A stretch of 64,000 nucleotides of DNA from Streptomyces tardus (GCF_018101125.2 NZ_JAELVF020000001.1:4761264-4825263); one strand, 5' to 3'; positions 51,911 through 62,017 are shown, counted from the stretch's first letter. Program-made: numbers and translations. Notes: generated by a model not told the origin, from the letters alone.

Positions 51911-52264
51911 ATGTTCCGCCGAGCTTTCTGGTTCAGCGCAGGCGCCGCCGCGGGCGTGTACGCCACCACCAAGGTCAACCGCAAGCTGCGCAGCCTCACC
52001 CCCGAGTCGCTTGCCGCGCGTGCCGCGGACAAGGCAGTCGAAACCGGCCACCGGGTCCGGGAGTTCGCCGTCGACGTGCGCCACCAGATGGCGCGCCGCG
52101 AGGAAGAGCTCAACGATGCGCTGGGACTCACCGCCGACCCGAACGAGCCGGTGACAATCCGTCAACTTCCGGGCGGCGGGAAGCGCGCCCAGCTCGGGTC
52201 GGCACCCGGCACCCACACGAACCGCACCAACGGACACCGCAGGACAGGGAAAGAGGACCTCTGA
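51911..52264 (+). CDS. Small conserved protein upstream of alaS (possibly DUF6167)
   Basis: 117 residues. A short hydrophobic N-terminus (FRRAFWFSAGAAAGVYATTKVNRKL) and a helical, charged remainder. It lies five bases after the DUF948 gene, and its stop overlaps the alaS ATG by one base, so the three are coupled. The family name is from memory and tentative. Confidence 0.78.
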   Translation: MFRRAFWFSAGAAAGVYATTKVNRKLRSLTPESLAARAADKAVETGHRVREFAVDVRHQMARREEELNDALGLTADPNEPVTIRQLPGGGKRAQLGSAPGTHTNRTNGHRRTGKEDL

Positions 52265-54930
52265 TGGAGTCGGCTGAAATCCGTCGCCGCTGGCTGAGCT
52301 TCTTCGAGGAGCGCGGACACACGGCTGTGCCCTCCGCGTCGCTGATCGCCGACGACCCGACGCTGCTGCTGATCCCGGCCGGCATGGTGCCGTTCAAGCC
52401 CTACTTCCTCGGCGACGTGAAGCCGCCGTTCGCCCGGGCGACCAGCGTGCAGAAGTGCGTGCGCACACCGGACATCGAAGAGGTCGGCAGGACCACCCGG
52501 CACGGCACGTTCTTCCAGATGTGCGGCAACTTCTCCTTCGGCGACTACTTCAAGGAAGGAGCCATCACCCTGGCCTGGGAGCTGCTCACCTCCCCGGTGG
52601 CGCAGGGTGGTTACGGCCTCGACCCGGAGAAGCTCTGGATCACCGTCTACGAGAAGGACGACGAGGCCGAGCGCATCTGGCGCGAGGTGGTCGGCGTCCC
52701 CTCCGAGCGCATCCAGCGCCTGGGGATGGGCCCCAACTACTGGGACATGGGCGTGCCCGGCCCCTGCGGACCGTGCTCGGAGATCAACTACGACCGCGGT
52801 CCGGAGTTCGGCGAGGAGGGCGGCCCCGCCGTCAACGACGAGCGCTACGTGGAGATCTGGAACCTGGTCTTCATGCAGTACGAGCGCGGCGCCGGCTCCG
52901 GCAAGGACTACCCGATCCTCGGCGACCTGCCCGCCCAGAACATCGACACCGGGCTCGGCCTGGAGCGACTGGCGATGATCCTCCAGGGCGTTCGGAACAT
53001 GTACGAGACCGACACCCTGCGCGTGGTCATCGACCGCGCCACCGAGCTCACGGGTGTCCGCTACGGCGCCACCGACGACGGCGACGTCTCGCTGCGAGTG
53101 GTCGCCGACCACCTGCGCACCTCGGTCATGCTCATCGGGGACGGCGTCACCCCGGGCAACGAGGGCCGCGGCTACGTGCTCCGCCGCATCATGCGCCGCG
53201 CCATCCGCAACATGCGCATCCTCGGCTCCCAGGAGCCGGTCGTGCGCACCCTGGTCGACACCGTGATCGACACGATGGGGGAGCAGTACCCCGAGCTGGC
53301 CACCGACCGGGAGCGGATCTCCACGGTGGCGCAGGCCGAGGAGGTCGCGTTCCTGAAGACGCTGCGGGCCGGCACCACCATCCTGGACACCGCCGTCACC
53401 GAGACCAAGGCGTCCGGCGGACGGGTGCTCGCCGGCGACCAGGCGTTCCTGCTGCACGACACCTGGGGCTTCCCGATCGACCTCACCCTGGAGATGGCTG
53501 CGGAGCAGGGGCTCAGCGTCGACGAGGAGGGCTTCCGTCGGCTGATGAAGGAGCAGCGCGAGCGGGCCAAGGCCGACGCGCGTTCCAAGAAGACCGGCCA
53601 CGCCGACCTCTCCGCCTACCGAGAGGTCGCCGACACGGCCGGCGCCACCGACTTCACCGGCTACACCCACACCGAGGGCGAGGCCAGCATCGTCGGCCTG
53701 CTCGTCGGCGGGGCGTCCTCCCCGGCCGCGTACGAGGGCGACGAGGTCGAAGTCGTCCTGGACCGCACCCCGTTCTACGCCGAGGGCGGCGGCCAGCTCG
53801 CCGACACCGGGCGGATCAGGCTGGCGGGCGGGGCCGTCGTGGAGGTGCGGGACGTGCAGCGTCCGGTGCCCGGCGTCAGCGTGCACAAGGGCGTGGTCCA
53901 GGTCGGCGAGGTGACGGTCGGTGCGCAGGTGCACTGCGCCATCGACGTCGGCCGCCGCCGGGCGGTGGCCCGCGCGCACAGCGCCACCCACCTCACCCAC
54001 CAGGCGCTGCGCGACGCGCTCGGCCCGACCGCCGCCCAGGCCGGCTCGGAGAACTCCCCGGGCCGCTTCCGGTTCGACTTCGGTTCGCCGACCGCCGTGC
54101 CCGGCTCCGTGCTGCTCGACGTCGAGCAGCGGATCAACGAGGTGCTCGGCGGCGATCTGGACGTCCAGGCCGAGGTCATGACGCTGGACGAGGCCAAGAA
54201 GCAGGGCGCCATCGCGGAGTTCGGGGAGAAGTACGGCGAGCAGGTCCGGGTCGTGACCATCGGCGACTTCTCCAAGGAGCTGTGCGCCGGCACCCATGTC
54301 TCGAACACCTCGCAGCTCGGTCTGGTCAAGCTGCTGGGCGAATCCTCCATCGGCTCCGGCGTGCGCCGGGTGGAGGCGCTGGTGGGCGCCGACGCCTACA
54401 AGTTCCTCGCCAAGGAGCACACCGTCGTCTCCCAGCTCACCGAGCTGGTCAAGGGTCGCAGCGACGAGCTTCCCGAGCGCGTATCGGGGATGATCACGCG
54501 GCTGCGCGAGGCGGAGAAGGAGATCGACCGGCTGCGTGCCGAGAAGGTGCTTCAGGCCGCCGGTTCGTTCGTGGAGCAGGCCAAGGACTTCAAGGGCGTC
54601 GCGCTGGCCTCCGGGCGGGTGCCCGACGGCACCAGCGCCGACGACCTGCGCAAGCTCGTACTGGACGTGCGCGGCCGTATCGCCGGCGACCGGGCCGCGG
54701 TGGTGGCGCTCTTCACTGTGGTCAAGGACCGCCCGCTGACGGTCGTCGCGACCAACGAGGCGGCTCGCGAGCGTGGGCTGAAGGCCGGCGACCTGGTGCG
54801 CATCGCGGCGAAGACCCTCGGCGGCGGAGGCGGCGGCAAGCCCGACGTCGCCCAGGGCGGCGGGCAGGACCCGGCCGCGGTCGACGAGGCGCTGGCCGCC
54901 GTCGAGCGTCAGGTGGCCGAGGTCGCGTGA
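52264..54930 (+). CDS. alaS: Alanyl-tRNA synthetase
   Basis: An 888-residue class II synthetase charging tRNA-Ala and clearing Ser/Gly mischarges. The catalytic part is N-terminal (SAEIRRRWLSFFEERGHT, GNFSFGDYFKEGA, GLGLERLAMI); the editing domain has HSATH and the CAGTH zinc site; the C-Ala domain closes it. Length is normal. The ATG overlaps the upstream stop. ruvX follows after 19 bp. Confidence 0.97.
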   Translation: MESAEIRRRWLSFFEERGHTAVPSASLIADDPTLLLIPAGMVPFKPYFLGDVKPPFARATSVQKCVRTPDIEEVGRTTRHGTFFQMCGNFSFGDYFKEGAITLAWELLTSPVAQGGYGLDPEKLWITVYEKDDEAERIWREVVGVPSERIQRLGMGPNYWDMGVPGPCGPCSEINYDRGPEFGEEGGPAVNDERYVEIWNLVFMQYERGAGSGKDYPILGDLPAQNIDTGLGLERLAMILQGVRNMYETDTLRVVIDRATELTGVRYGATDDGDVSLRVVADHLRTSVMLIGDGVTPGNEGRGYVLRRIMRRAIRNMRILGSQEPVVRTLVDTVIDTMGEQYPELATDRERISTVAQAEEVAFLKTLRAGTTILDTAVTETKASGGRVLAGDQAFLLHDTWGFPIDLTLEMAAEQGLSVDEEGFRRLMKEQRERAKADARSKKTGHADLSAYREVADTAGATDFTGYTHTEGEASIVGLLVGGASSPAAYEGDEVEVVLDRTPFYAEGGGQLADTGRIRLAGGAVVEVRDVQRPVPGVSVHKGVVQVGEVTVGAQVHCAIDVGRRRAVARAHSATHLTHQALRDALGPTAAQAGSENSPGRFRFDFGSPTAVPGSVLLDVEQRINEVLGGDLDVQAEVMTLDEAKKQGAIAEFGEKYGEQVRVVTIGDFSKELCAGTHVSNTSQLGLVKLLGESSIGSGVRRVEALVGADAYKFLAKEHTVVSQLTELVKGRSDELPERVSGMITRLREAEKEIDRLRAEKVLQAAGSFVEQAKDFKGVALASGRVPDGTSADDLRKLVLDVRGRIAGDRAAVVALFTVVKDRPLTVVATNEAARERGLKAGDLVRIAAKTLGGGGGGKPDVAQGGGQDPAAVDEALAAVERQVAEVA

Positions 54931-54949
54931 GCCCGCTCGGAGTCAACTG

Positions 54950-55402
54950 ATGCGCAGGGGACGGCGGTTGGCCGTGGATGTGGGGGACGCCCGGATCGGG
55001 GTCGCGAGCTGCGACCCCGACGGGGTGCTCGCCACTCCGGTCGAGACCGTGCCCGGCAAGGACGTACCGGCCGCCCAGCGCCGCCTGGCGCAGATCGTCG
55101 AGGAGTACGAGCCGCTGGAGGTGCTGATCGGGCTGCCCCGCTCGCTGAGCGGCGGCGAGGGCCCGGCGGCGGCGAAGGTGCGGACTTTCGCGGAGCGGCT
55201 GGCCGCGCTGGTCGGCCCGGTGCCGGTACGGCTGGTCGACGAGCGCATGAGCACGGTGACCGCGGCCCAGTCGATGCGTGCGTCCGGGGTGAGCGCGAAG
55301 AAGGGCCGGTCCCGCATCGACCAGGCCGCGGCGGTGGTGATCCTGCAGAGTGCGCTGGAGGCGGAGCGCGGATCCGGGCAGCCGCCGGGCCACAGCGTCT
55401 GA
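54950..55402 (+). CDS. ruvX: Holliday junction resolvase-like protein RuvX/YqgF
   Basis: 150 residues with the RNase H-like fold. Acidic residues lie in VDVGDARIGVASCD, VGLPRSLSG-type IGLPRSLSG and DERMSTVTA; the end is SRIDQAAAVVILQ. Family members also act in pre-16S rRNA processing. It sits 19 bp after alaS, the usual pairing. The start ATG lacks a clear ribosome site, but coupling to alaS is likely. Confidence 0.94.
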   Translation: MRRGRRLAVDVGDARIGVASCDPDGVLATPVETVPGKDVPAAQRRLAQIVEEYEPLEVLIGLPRSLSGGEGPAAAKVRTFAERLAALVGPVPVRLVDERMSTVTAAQSMRASGVSAKKGRSRIDQAAAVVILQSALEAERGSGQPPGHSV

Positions 55403-55724
55403 GCGGGCCCGCCGTGCTCGTCCGCGGAGCGCCGCCCCGCGGGATGTGCGCCCGCGCGGAATCCGTCCCGGTACTCCGACTGCGGGGAGTTCGCCCCGCG
55501 GGAACGTCGTCGTCCCGGGGCTCGTTGGCATGGGCGGGTGCCGAGTTCGCGGACGCCCGGTCGACCGCTCGTCGCCGCGGGCCCGACCGGGGGAGAGGCA
55601 CGCCCCGCAAGGGTCCGGCTCAGGTGGTTGTGTGATCGCAATACGGTAGCGTTCCGGGCGACACGGCGGCCGACCGAGCGTCGAGCTCTCGATGGCGGAA
55701 GCCGAAGCGCGGCATAGGGGATCG
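55403..55724. other. Gap between ruvX and mltG
   Basis: 322 bp. It contains two copies of GCCCCGCGGGA in direct orientation (near 55433 and 55494) and a -10-like TAGCGT (55647-55652). No gene seen. Confidence 0.5.
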
Positions 55725-57797
55725 ATGACTGAGTATGGCCGGGGCCAAGGCTCCCAACCGTGGCACCCCGAGGACCCGTTGTACGGGGACCAGGGCTGGG
55801 ACGGTACTCAGCAGGCGCATCAGCCCCCGGGCCAGGGCCACCCCCAGCAGGGCCGGCCCGACCAGGACCCCTACGGCTACGCCGACTGGCAGCAGCAGCC
55901 GGGCGCGCCCCAGTCACCGTACGGGGACGACCCGTTGGGCACGCGCCAGCAGCAGGGCCCGTACCAGGACCCGCCCCAGCAGTACCAGCAGCAACAGCAA
56001 CACCAGCAGCATTACGACCCGCACGCCCAGCAGGGCGGCTACGGCTACGGCGACACCGGCGGCGGGCAGCAGCCCTACACCTCCCCGGACGCCTACGGAG
56101 CCGGATCCGCCTACGGCCAGGACCCGTACGCGCAGCAGCACGAGTCCTACGGCCGCGGCGTCGCACCCGGGCAGCAGCAGGACGGCTATCCGGCAGGCGA
56201 TCCGTACGCGCAGCAGCAGGGCTACGGTGCGGCGGACCCGTACGGCGGGACCGCCGGGCACGGAGATCCCCACGGCCGGGACGCCTCGTACGCGCCGGAC
56301 ACCTCGTACGGGCACGCCGCCTCCCACGCGTCGGACACTTCGTACGCGCCGGACACTTCGTACGGGCACGACGCCTCCTACGGCCGGGACGGCTCCCCGG
56401 GGCAGGAGGCTCCGTACGCGGGGGCGGCCGGCGCCCAGGGGCATGCGGCTGCGCAGGCGCGGCAGCCCGAGCCGGCGGCACCCGAGGAGTGGGACAGCGA
56501 CTCCCGCCTGGAGAACCACGCCTTCTTCTCGGACGACCACGCCCCCGCGGCTTCCGGCGGTCGCGCGCAGGCGCGGGCTGAGCGGGCGGCGGGACGCGGC
56601 GAGGGCGGCGAGGGTTCGGGGCGGTCGGCCCGCGGCGGAGCAGCCGAGGACGACGACCTCGACGACGACCCGGGCGATCGCGAGCCGGGCCGCAGGCGCG
56701 GACGCGGTCGCAAGGACGGCGGTCGCAAGGACGGCGGTCGCAAGAAGAACGGCATGGCCTGTCTGACGGCCGCGGTCGTCCTGGTCGGCGGTGTCGGCGG
56801 TGCGGGCTACCTGGCGTACGACTTCTTCCAGGGCCGGTTCGGTTCCGCCCCCGACTACTCGGGCGCGGGCAGCGGCGAGGTGCAGGTCGAGATCCCGGCC
56901 GCGTCCTCGCTCTCCCAGATGGGGAACATCCTCAAGAAGGAAGGCGTCGTCAAGAGCCACGACGCCTTCGTGGAGGCGAGCGGCAAGAACGGCGACGCCG
57001 CCAAGATCCACGCGGGCACCTATCTGCTGCGCAAGGGGATGTCCGCCGAGGCCGCGATCAAGCTGATGCTCGACCCCGCCAGCCAGAGCGGGTTGATCGT
57101 GCCCGAGGGCCTGCGAGCCAGCAAGATCTACGAACTCATCGACGAGCGCACGGAATCCCCCGAGGGCACCACCGAGAAGCTCGCCAAGAGCACCGAGTTC
57201 GACCTGCCCTCCTGGGCGGAGGGGGGCGGGGATCCGCTGGAGGGTTTCCTCTTCCCGTCCAAGTACAGCGTCTCCAAGAAGACCGAACCGGTGGCCGTGC
57301 TCAAGGAGATGGTCAAGCGCGCCAACGCCGAGTTCACGAAGGTGGACCTGGAGGGGAACGCCAAGAAGGTCGGGCACACCCCCTACGAGGTGCTCACGAT
57401 CGCCTCGCTCATCCAGGCCGAGGCCCAGTCCGACGACGAGTTCGGCAAGGTCTCCCGGGTGGTCTACAACCGGATCAAGCCGGGCAACAGCGCCACCAAC
57501 GGCCGCCTGGACTTCGACTCCACCATCAACTACGCGCTCGGCCGCTCCACTCTGGACGTCAGCGTCACCGACACCAAGCTCGACCACCCGTACAACACCT
57601 ACCGCATCGCCGGACTGCCCCCCGGCCCGATCGACAACCCCGGCCACCAGGCGATCGAGTCGGCCCTCAAGCCGACCAAGGGGGAGTGGCTCTACTTCGT
57701 CACCGTCCGGGCCGGCGACACCCGCTTCAGCGAGACCTTCGAGGAACACTCGCAGCACGTGCGGGAGTTCAACGAGGAACAGCGCAGGAACGACTGA
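55725..57797 (+). CDS. mltG: Endolytic murein transglycosylase MltG
   Basis: 690 residues. A long cytoplasmic Gln/Tyr/Gly/Pro-rich N-terminus (1 to about 340) with SYAPDTSYGHD repeats, a basic stretch, one transmembrane helix (about 346-368) and an outer YceG domain with LysM-like part (about 385-450) and catalytic IQAEAQSDDEFGKVSRVVYNRI (glutamate in QAEAQS). It cuts nascent glycan strands and sets their length. AGGGGATCG precedes the ATG; an in-frame ATG 33 bp earlier is less likely. Its stop overlaps the aroE ATG. Confidence 0.93.
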   Translation: MTEYGRGQGSQPWHPEDPLYGDQGWDGTQQAHQPPGQGHPQQGRPDQDPYGYADWQQQPGAPQSPYGDDPLGTRQQQGPYQDPPQQYQQQQQHQQHYDPHAQQGGYGYGDTGGGQQPYTSPDAYGAGSAYGQDPYAQQHESYGRGVAPGQQQDGYPAGDPYAQQQGYGAADPYGGTAGHGDPHGRDASYAPDTSYGHAASHASDTSYAPDTSYGHDASYGRDGSPGQEAPYAGAAGAQGHAAAQARQPEPAAPEEWDSDSRLENHAFFSDDHAPAASGGRAQARAERAAGRGEGGEGSGRSARGGAAEDDDLDDDPGDREPGRRRGRGRKDGGRKDGGRKKNGMACLTAAVVLVGGVGGAGYLAYDFFQGRFGSAPDYSGAGSGEVQVEIPAASSLSQMGNILKKEGVVKSHDAFVEASGKNGDAAKIHAGTYLLRKGMSAEAAIKLMLDPASQSGLIVPEGLRASKIYELIDERTESPEGTTEKLAKSTEFDLPSWAEGGGDPLEGFLFPSKYSVSKKTEPVAVLKEMVKRANAEFTKVDLEGNAKKVGHTPYEVLTIASLIQAEAQSDDEFGKVSRVVYNRIKPGNSATNGRLDFDSTINYALGRSTLDVSVTDTKLDHPYNTYRIAGLPPGPIDNPGHQAIESALKPTKGEWLYFVTVRAGDTRFSETFEEHSQHVREFNEEQRRND

Positions 57798-58651
57798 TGA
57801 CCGAAGAACGAAGGGCCGCCGTTCTCGGCTCGCCCATCACCCACTCGCTCTCGCCCGAACTGCACCGCGCCGCGTACCGGGCGCTGGGGCTGAGCTGCTG
57901 GGCGTACGACATGTTCGAGGTGGACGAGCGGGCGCTCGCGCCTTTCATGGGCACGCTGGACTCGTCCTGGGCCGGCCTCTCCCTCACCATGCCGCTCAAG
58001 CGGGCCGTCATCCCCCTGCTGGACGACGTGAGTTCGACCGCGGCCGAGATCGAGGCGGTGAACACGGTCGTGTTCTCCGAGGACGGCCGCCGGGTCGGCG
58101 AGAACACCGATGTGCCCGGCATGCTCGCCGCGCTGCGCGAGCGCGGCGTGGGACGGGTGCCGCACGCCGCCGTGCTGGGTGCCGGCGCCACCGCGGCCTC
58201 CGCGCTCTCCGCCCTCGGTCGGATCTGCGACGGCGAGATCACCGCGTACGTGCGCAGTGCCGAGCGCGCCGCGGAGATGCGCGGCTGGGGCGAGCGGTTG
58301 GGCGTGTCCGTCACCACCGCCGACTGGAGCCGGGCCGCGGAGGCGCTGGGCGCACCGCTGGTGGTCGCCACCACTCCCGCCGGCGCCACCGACGCACTCG
58401 CCGGATCCGTGCCTCCACGCCCCGGCACGCTCTTCGACGTGCTGTACGAGCCCTGGCCGACCGAGCTGGCCGCCGCCTGGCAGCAGCGCGGCGGGCAACT
58501 CGTGGGCGGCCTCGACCTGTTGGTGCACCAGGCGGTGCTCCAGGTGGAGCTGATGACCGGCGCCGAGCACGGCCCGCTGACCGCGATGCGCAGCGCCGGA
58601 GAGGCTGCGCTGACCGCGCGCGGCACGGTGTCCGGCGGGCTGTCCGGCTGA
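57797..58651 (+). CDS. aroE: Shikimate dehydrogenase
   Basis: 284 residues reducing 3-dehydroshikimate to shikimate with NADPH. The shikimate site is PITHSLSPELH, catalytic lysine is in LTMPLKR and aspartate in NTDVPG. The nucleotide loop reads GAGATAAS. It overlaps mltG by one base (TGATG) and heads the aro genes, though an envelope gene in the same unit is functionally unrelated. Confidence 0.95.
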   Translation: MTEERRAAVLGSPITHSLSPELHRAAYRALGLSCWAYDMFEVDERALAPFMGTLDSSWAGLSLTMPLKRAVIPLLDDVSSTAAEIEAVNTVVFSEDGRRVGENTDVPGMLAALRERGVGRVPHAAVLGAGATAASALSALGRICDGEITAYVRSAERAAEMRGWGERLGVSVTTADWSRAAEALGAPLVVATTPAGATDALAGSVPPRPGTLFDVLYEPWPTELAAAWQQRGGQLVGGLDLLVHQAVLQVELMTGAEHGPLTAMRSAGEAALTARGTVSGGLSG

Positions 58652-58744
58652 CGGACCTCCGCCCGGAGCGCGACGCGGTCCGTGGCAGGATCTGCACCAC
58701 ACGTCGCGCCAGGACCCGACGCGTCGAGGACTTGAGGAGAACCG

Positions 58745-59929
58745 TTGAGCAGGTTGCGCTGGTTGACCGCAGGGGAGTCCCACGGCCCCGCACTGGTGGC
58801 GACGCTGGAGGGGCTGCCGGCCGGTGTGCCGATCACCACGGAGCTGGTGGCGGACGCCCTTGCGCGCCGCCGTCTGGGCTACGGACGCGGCGCCCGGATG
58901 AAGTTCGAGCGCGACGAGATCACCTTCCTCGGCGGCGTGCGCCACGGGTTGTCCCTGGGCTCCCCGGTCGCGGTGATGGTCGGCAACACCGAGTGGCCCA
59001 AGTGGGAGCAGGTGATGGCGGCCGACCCGGTCGATCCTGACGTTCTCGCCGACCTGGCCCGCAACGCCCCGCTCACCCGCCCCCGGCCCGGCCACGCCGA
59101 TCTCGCCGGTATGCAGAAGTACGGCTTCGACGAGGCCCGTCCGATCCTGGAGCGCGCCTCGGCCCGCGAGACCGCGGCGCGGGTGGCGCTCGGGGCGGTG
59201 GCGCGCTCGTACCTGAAGGAGACCTGCGGCGTCGAGATCGTCTCGCACGTGGTGGAGCTCGGCGCGGCCCGTGCGACGTACGGCAGGGTGCCGGTGCCGG
59301 CGGACGTCGAGCGGCTGGACGCCGACCCGGTGCGCGCGCTGGAGCCCGCGGCCTCCGAGGCGATGGTCGCCGAGATCGACCAGGCCCACAAGGACGGGGA
59401 CACCCTCGGCGGGGTGGTCGAGGTCGTCGCCCACGGTGTGCCGGTGGGCCTCGGCTCGCACGTCCACTGGGACCGCAGGCTGGACGCACGACTGGCCGGT
59501 GCGCTGATGGGCATCCAGGCCATCAAGGGAGTCGAGGTCGGGGACGGCTTCGACCTCGCACGGGTCCCCGGTTCGAAGGCGCACGACGAGATCGTCGTCA
59601 CCGACGACGGCATCCGCCGCGCCTCGGGCCGCTCCGGCGGTACCGAGGGCGGACTGACCACCGGTGAACTCCTGCGCGTGCGCGCCGCGATGAAGCCGAT
59701 CGCCACGGTGCCGCGGGCGTTGGCCACCGTCGACGTCAGCACCGGCGAGACGGCCAGGGCGCACCACCAGCGCTCCGACGTCTGTGCGGTGCCGGCGGCG
59801 GGGATCGTGGCCGAGGCGATGGTCGCGCTGGTGCTCGCCGACGCGGTGGCCGAGAAGTTCGGCGGCGACAACGTCGCCGAGACCCGCCGCAACGTCACCG
59901 GCTACCTCGAGAACCTGGCGATCCGGTGA
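58745..59929 (+). CDS. aroC: Chorismate synthase
   Basis: 394 residues converting EPSP to chorismate with reduced FMN. It has GESHGPALVATLEGLPAG, RRRLGYGRGARM, RPGHADLAGMQKYG and RSGGTEGGLTTGE. The TTG start is supported by GAGGAG six bases upstream. aroK overlaps its stop in a GTGA junction. Confidence 0.97.
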   Translation: MSRLRWLTAGESHGPALVATLEGLPAGVPITTELVADALARRRLGYGRGARMKFERDEITFLGGVRHGLSLGSPVAVMVGNTEWPKWEQVMAADPVDPDVLADLARNAPLTRPRPGHADLAGMQKYGFDEARPILERASARETAARVALGAVARSYLKETCGVEIVSHVVELGAARATYGRVPVPADVERLDADPVRALEPAASEAMVAEIDQAHKDGDTLGGVVEVVAHGVPVGLGSHVHWDRRLDARLAGALMGIQAIKGVEVGDGFDLARVPGSKAHDEIVVTDDGIRRASGRSGGTEGGLTTGELLRVRAAMKPIATVPRALATVDVSTGETARAHHQRSDVCAVPAAGIVAEAMVALVLADAVAEKFGGDNVAETRRNVTGYLENLAIR

Positions 59930-60453
59930 GCGCCGCGAACGCCGGTCCGGCGGTGGTCCTGATCGGCCCGATGGGCGTCGGCAAGTCGACGGTCGGGAAG
60001 CTGCTGGGCGAACGCCTGGACGCCGCCTGCCGCGACACCGACGAGGACATCGTCAGCGGTGCGGGCAAGCCGATCGCCGAGATCTTCTACGACGAGGGCG
60101 AGGACCACTTCCGCGCCCTGGAGCGCGCCGCGGTGCGCACCGCCCTGGCCGAGCACGAGGGCGTGCTCGCGCTCGGCGGCGGCGCGGTCATGGCCGCCGA
60201 GACCCGCGAACTGCTCGCCGGACGCCCGGTGGTCTTCCTGGAGATGGGCGTCGCCGAGGCCGCGCGCCGCACCGGGCTCGACGTCGCCCGGCCGCTGCTC
60301 GCCGTCAACCCCCGCCAGCAGTGGCGCCGCCTGATGGAGGAGCGCCGCCCGCTGTACGCGGAGGTTGCCCGGGTCGTGGTGAGCACGGACGAACGCACCC
60401 CCGACGAGGTCGTCGAGGAGATCATGGACGCTCTGGAGCTGAGGAAGGCATGA
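59926..60453 (+). CDS. aroK: Shikimate kinase
   Basis: 175 residues phosphorylating shikimate at O3. Walker A GPMGVGKS is at 14-21, the shikimate-binding DTDEDI and RALE are present, followed by the LALGGGAV turn and lid RPLL. It overlaps aroC by four bases and aroB by four. EPSP synthase (aroA) is not in this cluster. Confidence 0.96.
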   Translation: MSAANAGPAVVLIGPMGVGKSTVGKLLGERLDAACRDTDEDIVSGAGKPIAEIFYDEGEDHFRALERAAVRTALAEHEGVLALGGGAVMAAETRELLAGRPVVFLEMGVAEAARRTGLDVARPLLAVNPRQQWRRLMEERRPLYAEVARVVVSTDERTPDEVVEEIMDALELRKA

Positions 60454-61544
60454 GCAACGAAACCCGGGTACGCGTCGCGGTCGCAGGCAGCGCGGGCACC
60501 GAGCCCTACGACATCCTGATCGGCCGTCAACTCCTCGGCGAACTGCCGACCCTGATCGGCAGGCAGGCCAGGCGGGTCGCCGTGCTCCACCCGGAGGCCC
60601 TCGCCGAGACCGGGCAGGTGCTGCGCGAGGACCTCGCCGAGCAGGGCTACGAGGCCATCGCCGTCCAGCTGCCCAACGCGGAGGAGTCCAAGACGGCCGA
60701 GGTCGCCGCGTACTGCTGGAAGGCGCTCGGCCAGACCGGCTTCACCCGCAGCGATGTCATCGTCGGGGTCGGCGGCGGCGCCACCACGGACGTGGCGGGC
60801 TTCGTGGCGGCGACCTGGCTGCGCGGGGTGCGCTGGATCGCCGTGCCCACGACCGTGCTCGGCATGGTCGACGCGGCGGTCGGCGGCAAGACCGGAATCA
60901 ACACCGCGGAGGGCAAGAACCTCGTCGGAGCCTTCCATCCGCCGGCCGGGGTGCTGTGCGACCTCGCGGCGCTGGACAGCCTGCCGGTGCACGACTACGT
61001 CAGCGGCCTCGCCGAGGTCATCAAGGCCGGCTTCATCGCCGACCCGACGATCCTGGAGCTCATCGAGAGCGACCCCGAGGGTGCTCGCGGGCCCGCCGGT
61101 CCGCACACCACCGAACTGCTGGAGCGCTCGATCCGGGTCAAGGCCGAGGTGGTCGGCAGCGACCTCAAGGAGTCCGGGCTGCGCGAGATCCTCAACTACG
61201 GCCACACTCTCGCCCACGCGATCGAGAAGAACGAGCGCTACGAGTGGCGCCACGGTGCGGCCGTCTCCGTCGGTATGGTCTTCGCGGCCGAACTGGGCCG
61301 TATCGCTGGCCGGTTGGACGAGGCGACGGCGCAGCGGCACCGCGCCGTACTGGAGTCCGTGGGGCTGCCCGTCACCTACCGCGGCGACCAGTGGCCGATG
61401 CTGCTGGAGACGATGAAGGTCGACAAGAAGACCCGCGGGGACCGGCTGCGCTTCATCGTCCTGAACGGACTCGCCGCACCGACCGTGCTGGAGAGCCCCG
61501 ACCCGGCGATGCTGCTGGCCGCGCACGCGGAGATCGCGGCGTGA
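60450..61544 (+). CDS. aroB: 3-Dehydroquinate synthase
   Basis: A 364-residue NAD- and zinc-dependent enzyme making dehydroquinate from DAHP. It shows GVGGGATTDVAGFVAATWLRG, VPTTVLGMVDAAVGGKTGIN, and the metal histidines in NYGHTLAHAIE and EWRHGAAVSVGM. GAGGAAGG lies just ahead of the ATG. The start overlaps aroK and the stop overlaps aroQ. Confidence 0.97.
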   Translation: MSNETRVRVAVAGSAGTEPYDILIGRQLLGELPTLIGRQARRVAVLHPEALAETGQVLREDLAEQGYEAIAVQLPNAEESKTAEVAAYCWKALGQTGFTRSDVIVGVGGGATTDVAGFVAATWLRGVRWIAVPTTVLGMVDAAVGGKTGINTAEGKNLVGAFHPPAGVLCDLAALDSLPVHDYVSGLAEVIKAGFIADPTILELIESDPEGARGPAGPHTTELLERSIRVKAEVVGSDLKESGLREILNYGHTLAHAIEKNERYEWRHGAAVSVGMVFAAELGRIAGRLDEATAQRHRAVLESVGLPVTYRGDQWPMLLETMKVDKKTRGDRLRFIVLNGLAAPTVLESPDPAMLLAAHAEIAA

Positions 61545-61996
61545 ACGGCAGCCGCGTACTGGTGCTCAACGGCCCCAACCTCGGTCGGCTGGGCTCCCGC
61601 GAGCCCGATGTCTACGGCGCCACCTCCTACGCCGGCCTGGTCGAGCGGTGCACCGCGCTCGGCCGCGAGCTGGGCCTGGCGGTGGAGGTGCGCGAGACCA
61701 ACGACGAGGGCGAGATGATCCGCTGGCTGCACGAGGCGGCCGACGGACGGCTGCCGGTGGTGCTGAACCCGGGGGCGTTCACCCACTACTCGTACGGCAT
61801 GCGGGACGCCGCGGCGCAGCGCACCGCTCCGCTCATCGAGGTGCACATCTCCAACCCGCACGCCCGGGAGAGCTTCCGGCACACCTCGGTCGTCGCCGCG
61901 GTCGCCTCCGGGACGATCGCCGGTTTCGGTATCGACTCCTATCTCCTGGCGCTGCGTTCACTGGCCGAGGGGGCCCGCGGCGGCGGTCAGGGCTGA
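61541..61996 (+). CDS. aroQ: Type II 3-dehydroquinate dehydratase
   Basis: A 151-residue dodecameric enzyme dehydrating dehydroquinate. It has LNGPNLGRLGSREPDVYG with the catalytic tyrosine, ETNDEGEMI, NPGAFTHYSYGMRDA, VHISNPHARESFRHTS with the catalytic histidine. Overlapping starts tie aroC-K-B-Q into one unit. A terminator follows. Confidence 0.96.
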   Translation: MNGSRVLVLNGPNLGRLGSREPDVYGATSYAGLVERCTALGRELGLAVEVRETNDEGEMIRWLHEAADGRLPVVLNPGAFTHYSYGMRDAAAQRTAPLIEVHISNPHARESFRHTSVVAAVASGTIAGFGIDSYLLALRSLAEGARGGGQG

Positions 61997-62017
61997 GACA
62001 ACCAGCAGGTCCGCGCC

